From Herpetomonas samuelpessoai (Eukaryota; Euglenozoa; Kinetoplastea; Trypanosomatida; Trypanosomatidae): 64,000 bases of DNA. The stretch's first letter is position 1. Every line of letters begins with the position of its first letter. Below, piece after piece: positions 46,819 through 59,300 of the stretch. Both the position numbers and the translations under genes were made by a program. The stretch spans positions 1 through 64,000 of the forward strand of contig JASAOC010002060.1 of NCBI GenBank assembly GCA_030849835.1. Reading direction: 5' to 3'. The notes beneath the pieces were generated by a model. That model was not told the DNA's origin. It did not search any database and worked only from the letters and a program-made list of their open reading frames with translations.

Positions 46819-49800
46819 TGTGTGTTACCATTGCGATGAATGGGCTCTTCTTCTTCTTTTCCCCTCCTCCCCTTCTCTGTCTTGTGGTTCTTTTTTTTTG
46901 GGGGGGGGCAGGCAAAGCGGTCTATGTGCTGCGCTCTTCTTGCTTTTCAAAGAGGACCACCCGAGTCACCAGGGAGGAAGAGGAGGAGTGGACTCTGTCG
47001 TCTTCCGCTTCCCTCCGTACGAAGTGTCCTTACCATTGCTCCTGTGGCTGGTGTTGCTGTTTTTTCTTCTTCATCATCATCATCATTCGTCTCCTGTGAT
47101 GTGTTCTCTTCTTGTTTCTTGTCTTTCGCTTCCGATCAGCAGTTTTTGATTCTCTTCTTTTTTTCCCCCCACTTTTATTCCTGTGTGTGTCTGTATGCAA
47201 CTTCTTCTTCCCTCCTCCCGTACGTTCCTATGTGCGTTCACGTGTTTCTTACATCTCGCAGCCTCTGAGGCGCCATCAAAAATAAAACAGCATCTATCTG
47301 CTGCTGTTCATTCTCTCCCTCTTTAGGGATTCATTCCTCGATAATTTCAAAAAGATTACGCGGGTACAACCCACAAAAATAATGTTCCTTGTTCTCTCTG
47401 CGTCTTACCCCGCTGCCTCCTTGTCGGACTACATGAGGTAAGTGTGTTCTTGCTGTTGTTGTTGCTTCTGTTGTTTTTTTGTCTTCCACAATGTGTTTGC
47501 ATGTATCTTCTACGTTGCCATAGAAAGGTTGGTATTCCTCATTCAACATCGTTATTTCTCTCCACCAGCGTGGATTTTGGGGGGAGTTTCCTACATTTCT
47601 TCTATCCCTACCCTTCCATCCCCTCACCTTTTTTTTTTGCATTTCTCCATCACACGCACATCTATCCCACTCCTCGGTCCTTTGCCCCTCCCCCCCCCCC
47701 TCCACCCCACCGCCGCGCTTCATTTGTCCACCCATCAATCAACCAAACACAAAGAGATTGTTTTCGCTTTTCTTCTTGTACGCAAGATAGTAACAGACCA
47801 ACAGAAAACGTTGCGGCACTCCAACGCGGCGTCCTGCGTTTCTTTGATGTTTCCTCCGCTTCCCTCCCCCCTCCTCTCCTCTCTCCTCTCCTTCTCTGAG
47901 ACTGCAGCACATGCGTATGGCGCACTTCTGCCTTGATGATCGACAACCTCCCATCTCATGCGCGCCTTCCTCTTCTTCTTCCTCTTCCGATTTGTTGCTG
48001 TCGTTTTTTGTTTTGTTTTCTCTGTGGCGTTGGTCGCCTAGTCTTGATGGCTTGCAGTACATGCCTTCTGACGCTCGCTCGAGTAGGCGGTCCCCCCTGA
48101 ACTCGCGCTATACCGACAACCGAAACAAAAAAAAAAAAACAGAAGAGAATTTTCGTTTCCCGAAGAGAGGGGATAGCCGTTGCCCATGAACTGCTCCAAA
48201 GGAAATGAGAGGTCCCGCGGCGAATGCACGTTAGACGTTGTTCCTGCCTGCCTAGTGAGAAAGATAAGGCGGGGGCGTAAAGGTATGGAATAGGGCAGCG
48301 AGAGCGGCTGTCATTCGCCTCGTACGTCAGCAGGTCGTCGACACCCTCTCTTCCCTGCATAGACGGCGAATTCCTCCATCACGTGGCCACACGCATACCG
48401 GAGCTCAGGGTGTGTCGTCATACTGATGCACTTGAGAAAACGATAAACTATATTTAAAAAAAGGTCACCGCGGACTCATCCAGCAATGAAGAAATTTCCT
48501 GTTATGTGAATCAATCACCTCTTCCTCTCTCCGACACATCCCTCCCCTTACACGATCACATCACCGCCACCACTTCTATTACCATTTATAATCAATAATT
48601 CATATTAATGCAAAAGCTGTTCTTTCAATTCAAGGAAAATCAGTAGGTTGCAGTTCTCGTGAATTCAACTATTGTTGTTGTTTTTTGTGTTTTCACTTTG
48701 TGAAAGTATTTGCAGCTGTCTCAAGCAACTTGCCTCATCCACGAGGCCTCTTTTTTTTTTTTTTTCAGTGTGTGCGTTCTCCTGGGATTGACTATTCCTC
48801 CCGTGAATCCTCTCCGTACACACAAACACACACGCACAAACACTCTTGTCTAATTGCAGTGGTTCCTCAGCCCCAAGTATTTCTACAGTGGTCTTGCCTT
48901 CCTGCCTGTCACTGTGTCTTCTCCCGCTTTTCAATTCCTTTTCTGTAAGCTTTTTCTTTTTTTTTCGATATACTCTCCTTGCTTCACCACTGTTCTCCTG
49001 CAGGTACAGTCATCACCTCTGCCCCACAAGTCATCTGGCGTCATCCGGGTAGAGAGTGGGGAAGAAGATACAACGATCGTAATACGAATTCAACGGAATT
49101 CAACGCCGCGAACACAGGCTCTTTTTTTCTTCTTCTTCTTTCTTTTTTGCGTGTGTGCGCGCAGCACGTGTCGACACGCCAAGAATTATTTTTGCAACTG
49201 CATATTTCTTCGCGAAAAACTTTAGCGGTTCTTTTAGTGTTGTTTTTTTCGTTAAGTAATTCTGTTTTAAGCTCCTAGCACCAAAAAAGAAAAGTTAATA
49301 AGAGAACATTCTTCATTATCTATCACCTTCCCTCACGCGCCTCTAGCACTATAATCTTTGTACGAAATAGACATTTCGGAATCGCACTCCGAACCTCCGT
49401 CTTGGACTCACTTCTCATTCACGTCCTTCTTCTTTCCACCCTCTCCCCCCTTTCCCGTGTAACGTTGCGGGTCTTTGTTTTCTGCTGTATACACAATCAC
49501 TGACTTCACTCTGTTTCTTTGTTTCACACATCTCTCTTTTTTTGTTGTTCTGTTTTGTGTTTTCGCTCTGTGGTCGCTATCGTTGCTAAATTGTAGCCAC
49601 CGTTGTCGCTGCTTGTTTTGTTTTTTCTACCCTTTACTCTCTCTTTTCTAAAGAAGAAGAAAAAGGAGGAATACAGCAGCCAGTCACACAAACGTCTCTC
49701 TCTCTCTCTTTCTTTCTCTTTCTCTATCTCTCTGTGTATATATCTATATACAAGCTTCGTCTTAAGTTTCCCTTTGGTTGTTTATCCGCCTTTATTTGCC

Positions 49801-50052
49801 TTCCTCTACAAGTAGTACCCTTCTTCTCCACACACACACACACCCGCCTCCACTTCTCTTTCTACCTCTTGCTGCTATTGCACGAGATACCTTTGGAACA
49901 TTTCTCCTGAGGGCGCAGCATACCACAAACCTCCCAGTTTACTTGTTTCTTTTTTTTTTGTTTTGTTGCCGTCGCTGTTTTCTTTTATAAATCTACCAGC
50001 CGCAGCGGCTTCACATTACCGCGGCATTATTCTATCTTTTCTTTGGATTCCT

Positions 50053-50073
50053 CCTCTCTCTCTCTCTCTCTCT
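50053..50073. repeat. (TC)n repeat
   Basis: About ten TC units in the T/C-rich leader of the 3676-residue kinase gene. Confidence 0.85.
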
Positions 50074-50358
50074 TCTCGCTGACTGCGGTGATCGTTCCCT
50101 CACGTTGCTCACTTTGCGCACATTTTCTTCTTTCTCGTCTTTCCCCCGTTGGCTGGCTTTTTTTTTTCATTCCTGTCTGACTCCCTTTCCATTCTTTCCT
50201 GCTTATACATTGGGATCCCAAGAAAGAGAACAAGGACGGATACTTGTAATAATAACTGTTTTTTCCTTCTTTGAGAAGTGTCTGACTCCCTTTCTTGTCG
50301 TTTCCTGCACTCGCATTTGCACATTCTCTGTGGCACTCACGCGTAATAAAATATATTA

Positions 50359-53300
50359 ATGGAAGCCTATCACTCGACGGCTGTGGTGAGCAAGGATCGC
50401 CCTCACACAACTTCTATCACGTCCTCTAGCCTGCCGCAACCGCACACGCAGTCTGCTGCTGACGCAACGGGCGCGGCGGTGGCAGCACCATCACCAGCAC
50501 CACGAGCCGCATCGTCGTTCTCCGTGCCGTCGCTGCCAACGGTCAGAGAAACATCCCACACTGCGCTACCTCTGCCACATGATGGCGCGGTGGCCGCGAC
50601 ATCCAGCAACACGCTGGCATGCCCGCTAGATCCGTTTCACCTCCTCCTCCGCTCTCTGATGCAGCAGGACGTGGAGGCCATTGTGTGCCCCGTGGTGGTG
50701 GTGAAGAACAACCACTACTTCGCCGTCAACAGCAAGCCTCACAACACCGAAGCTCTTGGCGCGGGTGGGCGCCTTGTCACCAGCACCTCCACCAGCAACG
50801 TCCGTAACAACAGCCGCCACCCGAGCCTGCCGGTGGGCGGTGACACCACGCCGCACGTAGCCGATCCCCGCATCCATCGTGGGGAAGACAGGAACCCAGC
50901 GGCGATGGGGCAGGGCGTCGCCGCGAAGCAGCCGCCCGCCTTTGCAGGTGACTTTAGTCAGAGTGTCCTTACAGGCGCCGTGCGCCTTCCCCCGCTGGCG
51001 TCCCAGCTGGTCGAGCGTCGACGGCAGCACGAACGGCAGCATCCACAACCCGGCACGGACGCAATACCCGAGCGCGAACTCAACAAGAAGAAAGGTCAAC
51101 AGTTGGATGCAGCGTCTGCCCCGCCCTGCGTCCCAAGCGGTCATGTCGACAGCTCCTTTACGGCGGCACACACCACAGACACGCTGCTTACCAATAGCAG
51201 CAACAATAACATGGGCACCCTCACCACCGCGGCGACCAGCGCGAGCGTCAGCAAGAGCCGGCGTGAACGCACCGCCACGTTTCGCGATGACGATGAGACC
51301 GTCATGCATGTGCGATACAGCATGTCTGCCCTCCCTGCCATATCGACGCCACATTTCCTGGGCGACACCACAGGACCGACACCCGGGGTACCGCTGCCTC
51401 CGCCCACGGGCTCTGGGAAGAGCGCAGGGGAGCGGGTTAGCCCGCGACGTCATGTCGTCCCCGCGACCCGGGCCTCTGGAACCGCGACGCCGATCACGGA
51501 ACTCGACGGGCAGAGAATCACACCCCCTCTAGGGGACGGCAGCCCTGGCAAGCCGGGCGTCAGCCCTCACAACGGCCCGACTCCACGCGGTGGTGACGTC
51601 GATAGGAGGCGCCACGCATCCACCGAGGGAGGTGAAGCCGACCGTGGCCATCTGCTTCGTGACTTTCCGATTGTGTACGCGAATGAGGCCGCCCTCCGAC
51701 TCCTTGGTCACAAGTCGAGCACTGAGCTGGTGGGACGAGAGTTTGAGAATGCGTTCCGCTGCTACGTTCCGCACGGCAGCGACGCCATCGGTGGCGCGCA
51801 CCATGGTCAAGGACTTCACCCTACAGAAAACCGAATCGACCTGTCGCCGCTATCGTCGACCACGTCGTCTGTTAACAGCAGCCCTTCTCGAAGCAGCAGC
51901 AGCAGGACCAAGACGGGCGGCAAGGGCACGAGCACGAGGCGAGGCGGGAGGGCAGCACGACGCGGCCTGCATAGCCACAGCTTTTACACGAAGGGGACCA
52001 GCAAGAGTGACGAGACCAGCAGTCGCAACAGCGGCTCCAGCTCTGTACACGCCATCTCTTTCCTGCACGTGCCCCCGCCGCCGACCGACGCCGCCTTCCA
52101 GGATGCGCCTGCACTCGAAGAGTTGGAGAAGGTCGGCCCTCTCTTCACCGAGGACGCAGAAGTATACATGACCCTCTACGGCGTGGTGGAAGGGAAGTAC
52201 TACACCTGCATCGCCGTAAGTCAGCGTCGCGTGGAAGGCCTGGAAGCACCGCCCTCACCACCCCCACCATCTCCTCCCGTGCCCCATCGGTGCTTGCAAG
52301 CAACGACCTCAGCAACCGTCTCAGAGTGTGAACCAAGTCGTGAAGAAGCCGCCGTCGCTAGCGTTGACAATCAACAGAACGAATGCCGTGGTAACGCTCC
52401 TTCTGGCGACCGGAATCAACCCTGTCGGGAGGGAAACACAGCTCCGCACAGTACTTCCAGCTCCTGTGGACTGCCCGAGATCCACCACGTAACCAGCCAC
52501 CGCAGAGGCGGAGAGAGCACCAACGACGCCGCGGCGGCTGTTCGTGAGGACGCGAAAGACGTCTTGCAGGCGGGTGGGCAGCCTCGCCGTCGGTCCCCTG
52601 ATTCCCCTTCCTTCTCCTCGATGCCTAACACGCTGGCGGGTGCCTCCGTGGATACGCAGCCTGGACGGAGCGCACGTGAGAACGACGTATGCTTTCCAGA
52701 GCCTCCGCGCGAGAGTCTAGACAAAGGCTTGCCTGCCATTCTACCCAGCCACACCCGTGGTCTCGGACGTGCCCCAGAACAAAGGACCGCTTCCTCTTTC
52801 TCGGCGGAGGCCAGCGGCACGGATCTGAGCCTCTGCAGCCGGTGCACGGCAGAGAATAGTGCGAGTGACGCCGCGGTGCCGCCGCATTCTTCTTGTTCTC
52901 CACCGCGGCACCCACCGCCGCTCGCTCCCGGCACGGCGGCCTTCTTTCCGCTCTCTGTCGGTCCACCGACGCCCCTGTCGCAGCAACAGAAACGGACAGA
53001 CGTACCTCCTTCTTCGTCGAGACGCCACCTGTCGCGTGCGAAAGCGGCAGAGGCAATGGAAACGCCCTATCTGATGATTTTCTTCCTTCAGCAATTTGCC
53101 ACACCCGAATCCGGGCTGGTGCAGGCACAGCAGCAGCAGCAGCAGCAACAACAGCAGGAAATGAGTGCCACGCTTTACGGTCTCGCAACAGGCGCCGCCA
53201 CCACCGACACGCTGGCGTCTGTTTCCACGGCCCGCACAGAGCTGAGCATCACCGCGGCAGGCAGTAGCACCAATGTGGGGCCCGCACAGGATGCCGCACT

Positions 53301-56300
53301 CACGGAAAACGCAACGATCTCTCCCTGCTCTTCACGGATTGACGAACGGACTGCGCGGCGACCAAGCACGGGAGCGCAGGACTATCCTGGAGGCCAACGA
53401 GGTCTACCCGAGAGTACTCCCGCAGCAACGGCAGCAGCAGCAGTAACATCACCCCACCCCCATGAGACGAGCGGCGCGAATCTTGTGAAGGGATTCGGGG
53501 AACGAGGGACGACCCTGCTGAATCCGCTGGGCTCGAACCGGGAGAACCAGCCGTCTATCCACCAGGATACCTCAGGCCCTGTGCGGAGGAGAAGCGTCCA
53601 TCGTCCTCATGGGAGAAGCCACCATCGTGTGCGGGCGGGCAAGCGCTCCTCCTACTCCTCGGTGTCCTCTGGGAGTGCGACGGCGACCGTGCTGGGACGC
53701 ATTGGCCGCCAGGGTAGCGACCTAAGGAACGCGGCCTCAAGCAGTCCTGAGGTTGCGCGGGCGGGTGTGCCAACAATCACGTCGCCACCCACTCACATGA
53801 GGCCTGGCACGGCGCACACGAGGCACTGGTCGCACGTTACGGTGGTGCAGCAGCAGCAGCCACAACACCAGCACGTGCACGAGCAGGACAGCAGCAGGGC
53901 CACCTGGAGCAGCGATGGCGACAGTGACTTTGTCCCTCTTGGGCAGCAACGCAGCGACTACATCTCCGCCTCCTCGGTGCCCTTCCTCCAGAACTTTTCC
54001 CGCCACAACAGCACCTCCCCCTACGCGAACTCTCTTCCGAGCCCAAGCGCGGGGGAGCACGAGGGCCCGCAACGCGTTGTGAGCACCACCACCGCCAGCC
54101 CTAGGTTTGGGGAAAGCCCGTTGGAGGACAGCCTGTGGACGGGCCATCCCCGACCGCTGCCGTTACATCTCTCGCAGGTAAGCCCCACTGGCCATGTGGG
54201 GGCTGACGCACGCACGGCGCGTCCAGCACGACAGCATGCTCTCAACAGCCCTGCAGAAGACGCGTCTATCAGCGGGCGAGGTGAGGACGATTCGACAAGT
54301 AACCCAATCCACGTGGACAGCGGTGACCGGCGGACGTCGCGCTGGGGCAAGTCCTCGGGTGGCGAGAACGGCAACAGCATTGGCTTCTCCATGAGCTTCA
54401 CCCCTTTCACCACCGCCCTCACGATGCCCATGACGCCTGTGGGAGAAGCCGTCACATGCGCCACAAGCAGCGGAGCCACACAAGCCACCTCCGGCCCTGC
54501 ACCCGATCGCAACGCCTTGCTTCAGCCCAGCACAAACGAGGCGGCCAGCCTGTCCGTGAAGCTTGCGGAAGACAGGGCGGGAGCTGAGACCCACGCGCCG
54601 TCGTCATCTCCACCGTCACAAGGCCCACCACGCTTTCAGCTGCAACCGCACATTGTGCACAACCTGCTCCCCTTCAGTCCGAAAAGCTCGTTCTTAGCGG
54701 AGAAGCGGCCCCAGCCGGACCCAGCAGCCACCACCAGCCCTTCCAATGCTTACAACCGCAGGGAGCTCCCCCAAGCGACAAATGCGTCACAGTCCACCAC
54801 GTCGGTGGCGCCTCTCCTCACCGCGCAGCGCCAGCAGCAGTATCCATCGCAACACGCGACATGGGCGCATGGGGTAGGATCGCCACCTCAGCCGCTGACC
54901 GCGCGTCCATCCAACAGCAGCACCAGCTTCGGCGCTGCCGTTTACAGGGGACCCTTAGGTACTGGCGCAGCAGGTGGCACGGGGTCTGCAGAAGGTCCAG
55001 TCACGGCCTCTGGCTTCGCCGCAGGTAGCGAAAGCACCACGACCACCTTCCCGACCGGCAGCAGTGGTGCCAGTGCTGGGGCAGCGCCTGGCTTGTTGGG
55101 CACGCTGGCGTCCACCAGCCTCGCAAGCAACACTGTCCTACAAACCGGAGGCTCAACGGTCCCCGCCTACCCTTTCGGCGCGAGCGGCGTGGCGATGCCC
55201 AACGCCTACGGCAGCTTCGCTGGGGGCGGTGTCTCTGCGGTGCTGCAGGCGAGTCAGGCGCAGTCATACAGCTACGCACCGAATCCCAACGCTGTCCTCA
55301 ATGCCTCCTTCGCTCGGCGCGGTGCCTCTGTCACCACACTGGGGGGTGGCGGTGGCAGCGGCTTCCTCCCGTCCGCCAACATCTACGCCCACCGCGCCCA
55401 CGCCGCAGACGCCATGACGCACACCCGCCTGACGCGCCAGCTGCGTCAACTACACGGTGTTGACCACGTCTGCGTGGCCGCCAACGTGCCGGAGAACTTC
55501 TTTCTGCACCAAATGGCCATGATGCTGGTCCTCCAGCGTGCCATCCGACACGTGCAGGAGGCGAACCTCGTTGGCGCTGATGACCTCGTTGCGTTTGCGA
55601 GTGTTCGCGCCACCATGTTGATTGTGGACCTGCTGCCAGCGGACCTGTTCCATGACACCCGGTACGCCACCGTGATGGACGCTCTGCAGCAGCGCCGCAT
55701 TGCCGAGGCCAAGGAACTCCGCAGGCAGCGCGTGCTCAAGGATGTCGCTAAAACAGACGAGCGCCGGCATGAGCACCCGAGCCCGACGGATGAACCGCAG
55801 GCTAAGATGGACCAGCAGTTGCGCATGATTGACCACGCCGTCAACACAGGCGTCACCCTTGGCGCGGCGTCCCTCGGGACCGTCGCCGCGAACTCCACCT
55901 CGACGCCCTACTGGTACGTCTTTAATCAAAGCAGCTCCACGGGCGGATCCGCTGTGAGAGGAGACAGCCAACAGCAACAACAACAACAACAGTCACCGGG
56001 TGTCGTGAACGCTGCCGTCTCTGCGTCTCAGAGGGGCCGCGCCGCCTCCGCGATACCCTCACACGTCCACAGCCTTGTCCAGGGGACCCCTCTTCAACAA
56101 ACACTGACTCAGCCTCGGCACCCGCCTCTCTTGCACTCCCCACAAGACATCTCCTTCCCAGCCGTTGCGAACAGCACCTCCACCAGCGGTCTCTACGCCT
56201 CAGTACCACCCCAGCAAATGGGAGAGGTCAACGCGCCTCTCGGAGCCTCCGCGCCAGCGCCAGTGTCATCGCCGTCGAACTCCATGCCCCGCCCTTTACC

Positions 56301-59300
56301 GCTGGCCACGAGCTTTGGCGAGTCTCTGTCTTTCCAAAACTCGTTTCGCATTAGCCTCGCGAACAGCATCGCGGGGACGGGCAGCGGAGGCCCAAGCCGC
56401 GCGACAGCGTCGCCCTCAGACCCAGCCTCCACAGGGTTCACAAACAAGGAAGCCACCCCAGACGCTGCCGGCGACGAACGTGGTGAGATCGAACGACGTC
56501 TGAACTGGGCCGAAGCCGGCAACGTTGAGGAGGCCGATCACTTCCTTTCCCTTGTCGTTATGGACTTGCTCATAGCCTGCGAGGCCAAGGTCTGGGTGCG
56601 TCATCATGGCACGCATCTCGCCAGTGTACAGGTGGCTTTCCCCTACATCACACCAGAGCGATTGGACCTGCTGCCAACCGTCGAAGGTGTGCAGCTGACG
56701 CGACAAAAGGCCCTCGCCACCTTTGGTATCGCGACGGCCAATGAGCTGACCGAGGAGGCCGTGACAGCCGCCAGCGCCCCTGCGCCTGCGATTATTCCTT
56801 TGCGCTACGATGGGGTCGAGAAGCGCTTTAGTCAGATCCTGCGCGCCAAGAGCGTGACGGTGCTCCCTCTTTCGGCCGAGGTGACGTCGGCGAATCAGAG
56901 CGCGAAGGAGGTGGTGCCCCCACAAGAGACGGCGGAATCAGACCAAGGGCAACAGAGACCAGGCGACGACAGGAGCAGTGACGAGACCGGCAGAGGTGGA
57001 TCACCCACCATCCCGAAACACGGTCACGACGCGTCCTCGCACATACCTCCTGCTGACAGCTTCTCAACGGGTGTCGGCACCGACGCCCGCGATGTGCCAT
57101 CGGCCGATGTGTCAGGAGAGGCCGATACAAGCCTCAGCTGTCCCGCTCCGCCGCCGAGCGACGAGGACTGTGACTTCCCACGCCGTCTTGTCAACGATGC
57201 GATGGCAAGCAGCCACTCCGGGAAACCCCTAGCGTCTGGTCTCACACCCCCAAAGGTAAGGAAGACGTTGGCCTGCGAGCAGGTCTCTGGCACGGACTTG
57301 CCTAACTTTGACCTTTCCACCTATGACGTTGCGGAGTACCTTAGCAGCTTGACCACCACCACTGCTGCCGCAGCCCCCAACCCCGATGAGGCGGCGCACG
57401 ACAACAAGGAGGAAAGTGTCCAAGGCAAGAAGCAGGAAGCCCATCAGACAGGCGGTCAGAGCCTTCGCAAGGCAAGCACGGCCACCGATGCGACTGCCGC
57501 ACCACCCCCGGGAGGGGTGCCCAGCTTCTCGGACTCGCGGCTCCTCTTCGGTGGAGGTGAGTCAGCTAAGACACTGTCCCCCACCGCAGCACCCACCACA
57601 CCGTTTCTGCGAGGACAAAGCAGCCACGGCGGCACGTTTGTGGGGGGCGGTAGCGGCCACAGCGCAGGCCTCGCCAACGCAGCCGCAGGTGCGGGTGCCC
57701 TGCCTGCGGTGCTGGGGCGAGACACCGGTGCCGCCCCAACGGCACACGACAATGCAGACGCGGTCCATAAAGTGAAAACGGCCGCACCCACGCCGACCGC
57801 TGCAAAGGCAAAAGACAACGGAAGGAGCCCGCCGACACCAGCGGCCAGAGCATCCGATAAACGTGACACACCAGCTCCGGTGGCAAGCGAGGGAGGGGCC
57901 CGCAAACCCGCTGCGGAAGTGGCGCCGCCTGAAAAGGCGCCCACCGCCGTCTCTGCTCCTACCCCTACCACATCCACCCACTCTCCTTCCAAGCGCAGGC
58001 CAGCCTCGACCAGCATGATGCACGCCGCGACTCCTTCGTCGACGCTCACCACCGTCACCATCGCATCCTCCGGCGTGACGCCGCTGTTTGGCTACACCTT
58101 GTCTGAGACCGCGTCGGCCGCATTGGCCAAGTTCACCACGAGCTTTGACCGTGCCTCTGTTCGACTTAAGCCGGAGGCAGACGCGAAAACGGATTGCAAT
58201 GAAGGCAAGGGTCCGGCGGTCACCACGCAAGCCGCGGAGAAGGCCGAGGAGGCCGCTGACAAGGCGGCGGCGGCAGGCAGGGCCGCGGCGAGTGCCGCGT
58301 GCAATGACACCAGCGCGCATCAGGACCAGAGCAGCGTACTTGGACTGCCCTCCGCCCTGACCGTCGATGAGTCGAACTCGCCGATAACGCAGCAACCTCC
58401 AGAAACGGCAGCTCGCGCGGCGACGGTACCGGCCACCCGTCCTAACCCCTCTCCACCGCCCGACGCTCAACGCGGCGGCAACGCACCCGCCACCGCCGCA
58501 GCAACGACGACGACAACGGCAGGAACGCCCACAGCAGCCGCAGCAGCATCGCAATACGACTGGCGGAACAACAGCTTTGTAGGTGGCCTCAACGACTCCT
58601 TTTCCTTCAGCCGGAACGAGTTCTTTGGCTTCACCAACCCTCGCGCCTTTGCCGACGTTCGCTTTGAAGTAGAGACAACGGATGCGAGTGGGAGTGGACG
58701 CAGCAGCAGTGGACGAGGTGCCGCCACATCCCTCGCCCCTGGTGCCAGCAGCACGGCGACTGACCGACAGGCAGAGGAGAGTGGAAAGGGTAGTGCAGAG
58801 CAAAGGGATTTTGACGTGGTGGCGTCCACCGCACCCGGCCAGCGACTCGACGACACACCGCTCGGTCACGAAGCCCTTTCCCAGCGCTCGCACGCGCTCT
58901 CTTCCCCGAGCCCGCACCCCGCAGAGGAAAGCGCCCCGCTGAGTCGGGGTGCCACCCGGGGTCTTCGAGAGTTCCTCAACATTGTCCTCTTCACCCGCCG
59001 CGAGCGTGACGACATTGACGATGCCCTCAGTGGGTTAGGCCACGTTGTGATAACCATAAGCAAACCCCGGAAGCTCGCACGATTTATTCGGAGCGGCCTG
59101 GCTGGCGTTGACGTACTCGTGGTGGAGTGGGATCGCCGCCTCATCACCGCGGAGCTCCGCGAGCTCCTTTTGTTTAACCGTCCCGAACTCCCTGTCGTGA
59201 TCATGTTTCACCTCACCTGCAAGACAGACGCGGGGGCCTCGCAGTACACGGCCTCCCGCACCACCCACAGCATCGACCGAGGCAGCGGCCTGCTGGACCC

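Larger units (their letters stand above)
46644..50358 (+). other. 3.7-kb pyrimidine-rich interval with no convincing gene
   Basis: Second long gap, again upstream of a giant kinase. It carries T/C tracts, TTG and CAT runs, three tandem TTTAAATA units near its start, A13 and T17 runs, and a TC repeat near 50.06 kb. Open frames such as 47442-47936 on + consist of Ser/Leu/Phe-rich translations of pyrimidine tracts. Candidate acceptors before the next gene are weak; one AG follows a T-rich stretch at 50274-50275. I see no tRNA-like or other RNA gene. Confidence 0.5.

Noticed and set aside
47442-47936. Overlapping plus-strand frames of about 150 residues
   Set aside because: Same pyrimidine-tract artefact; two frames are open over the same bases, which argues against either being selected.
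57562-58917. 451-residue minus-strand open frame
   Set aside because: Antisense to a low-complexity part of the giant kinase gene; Arg/Gly/Cys-rich translation typical of a shadow frame.
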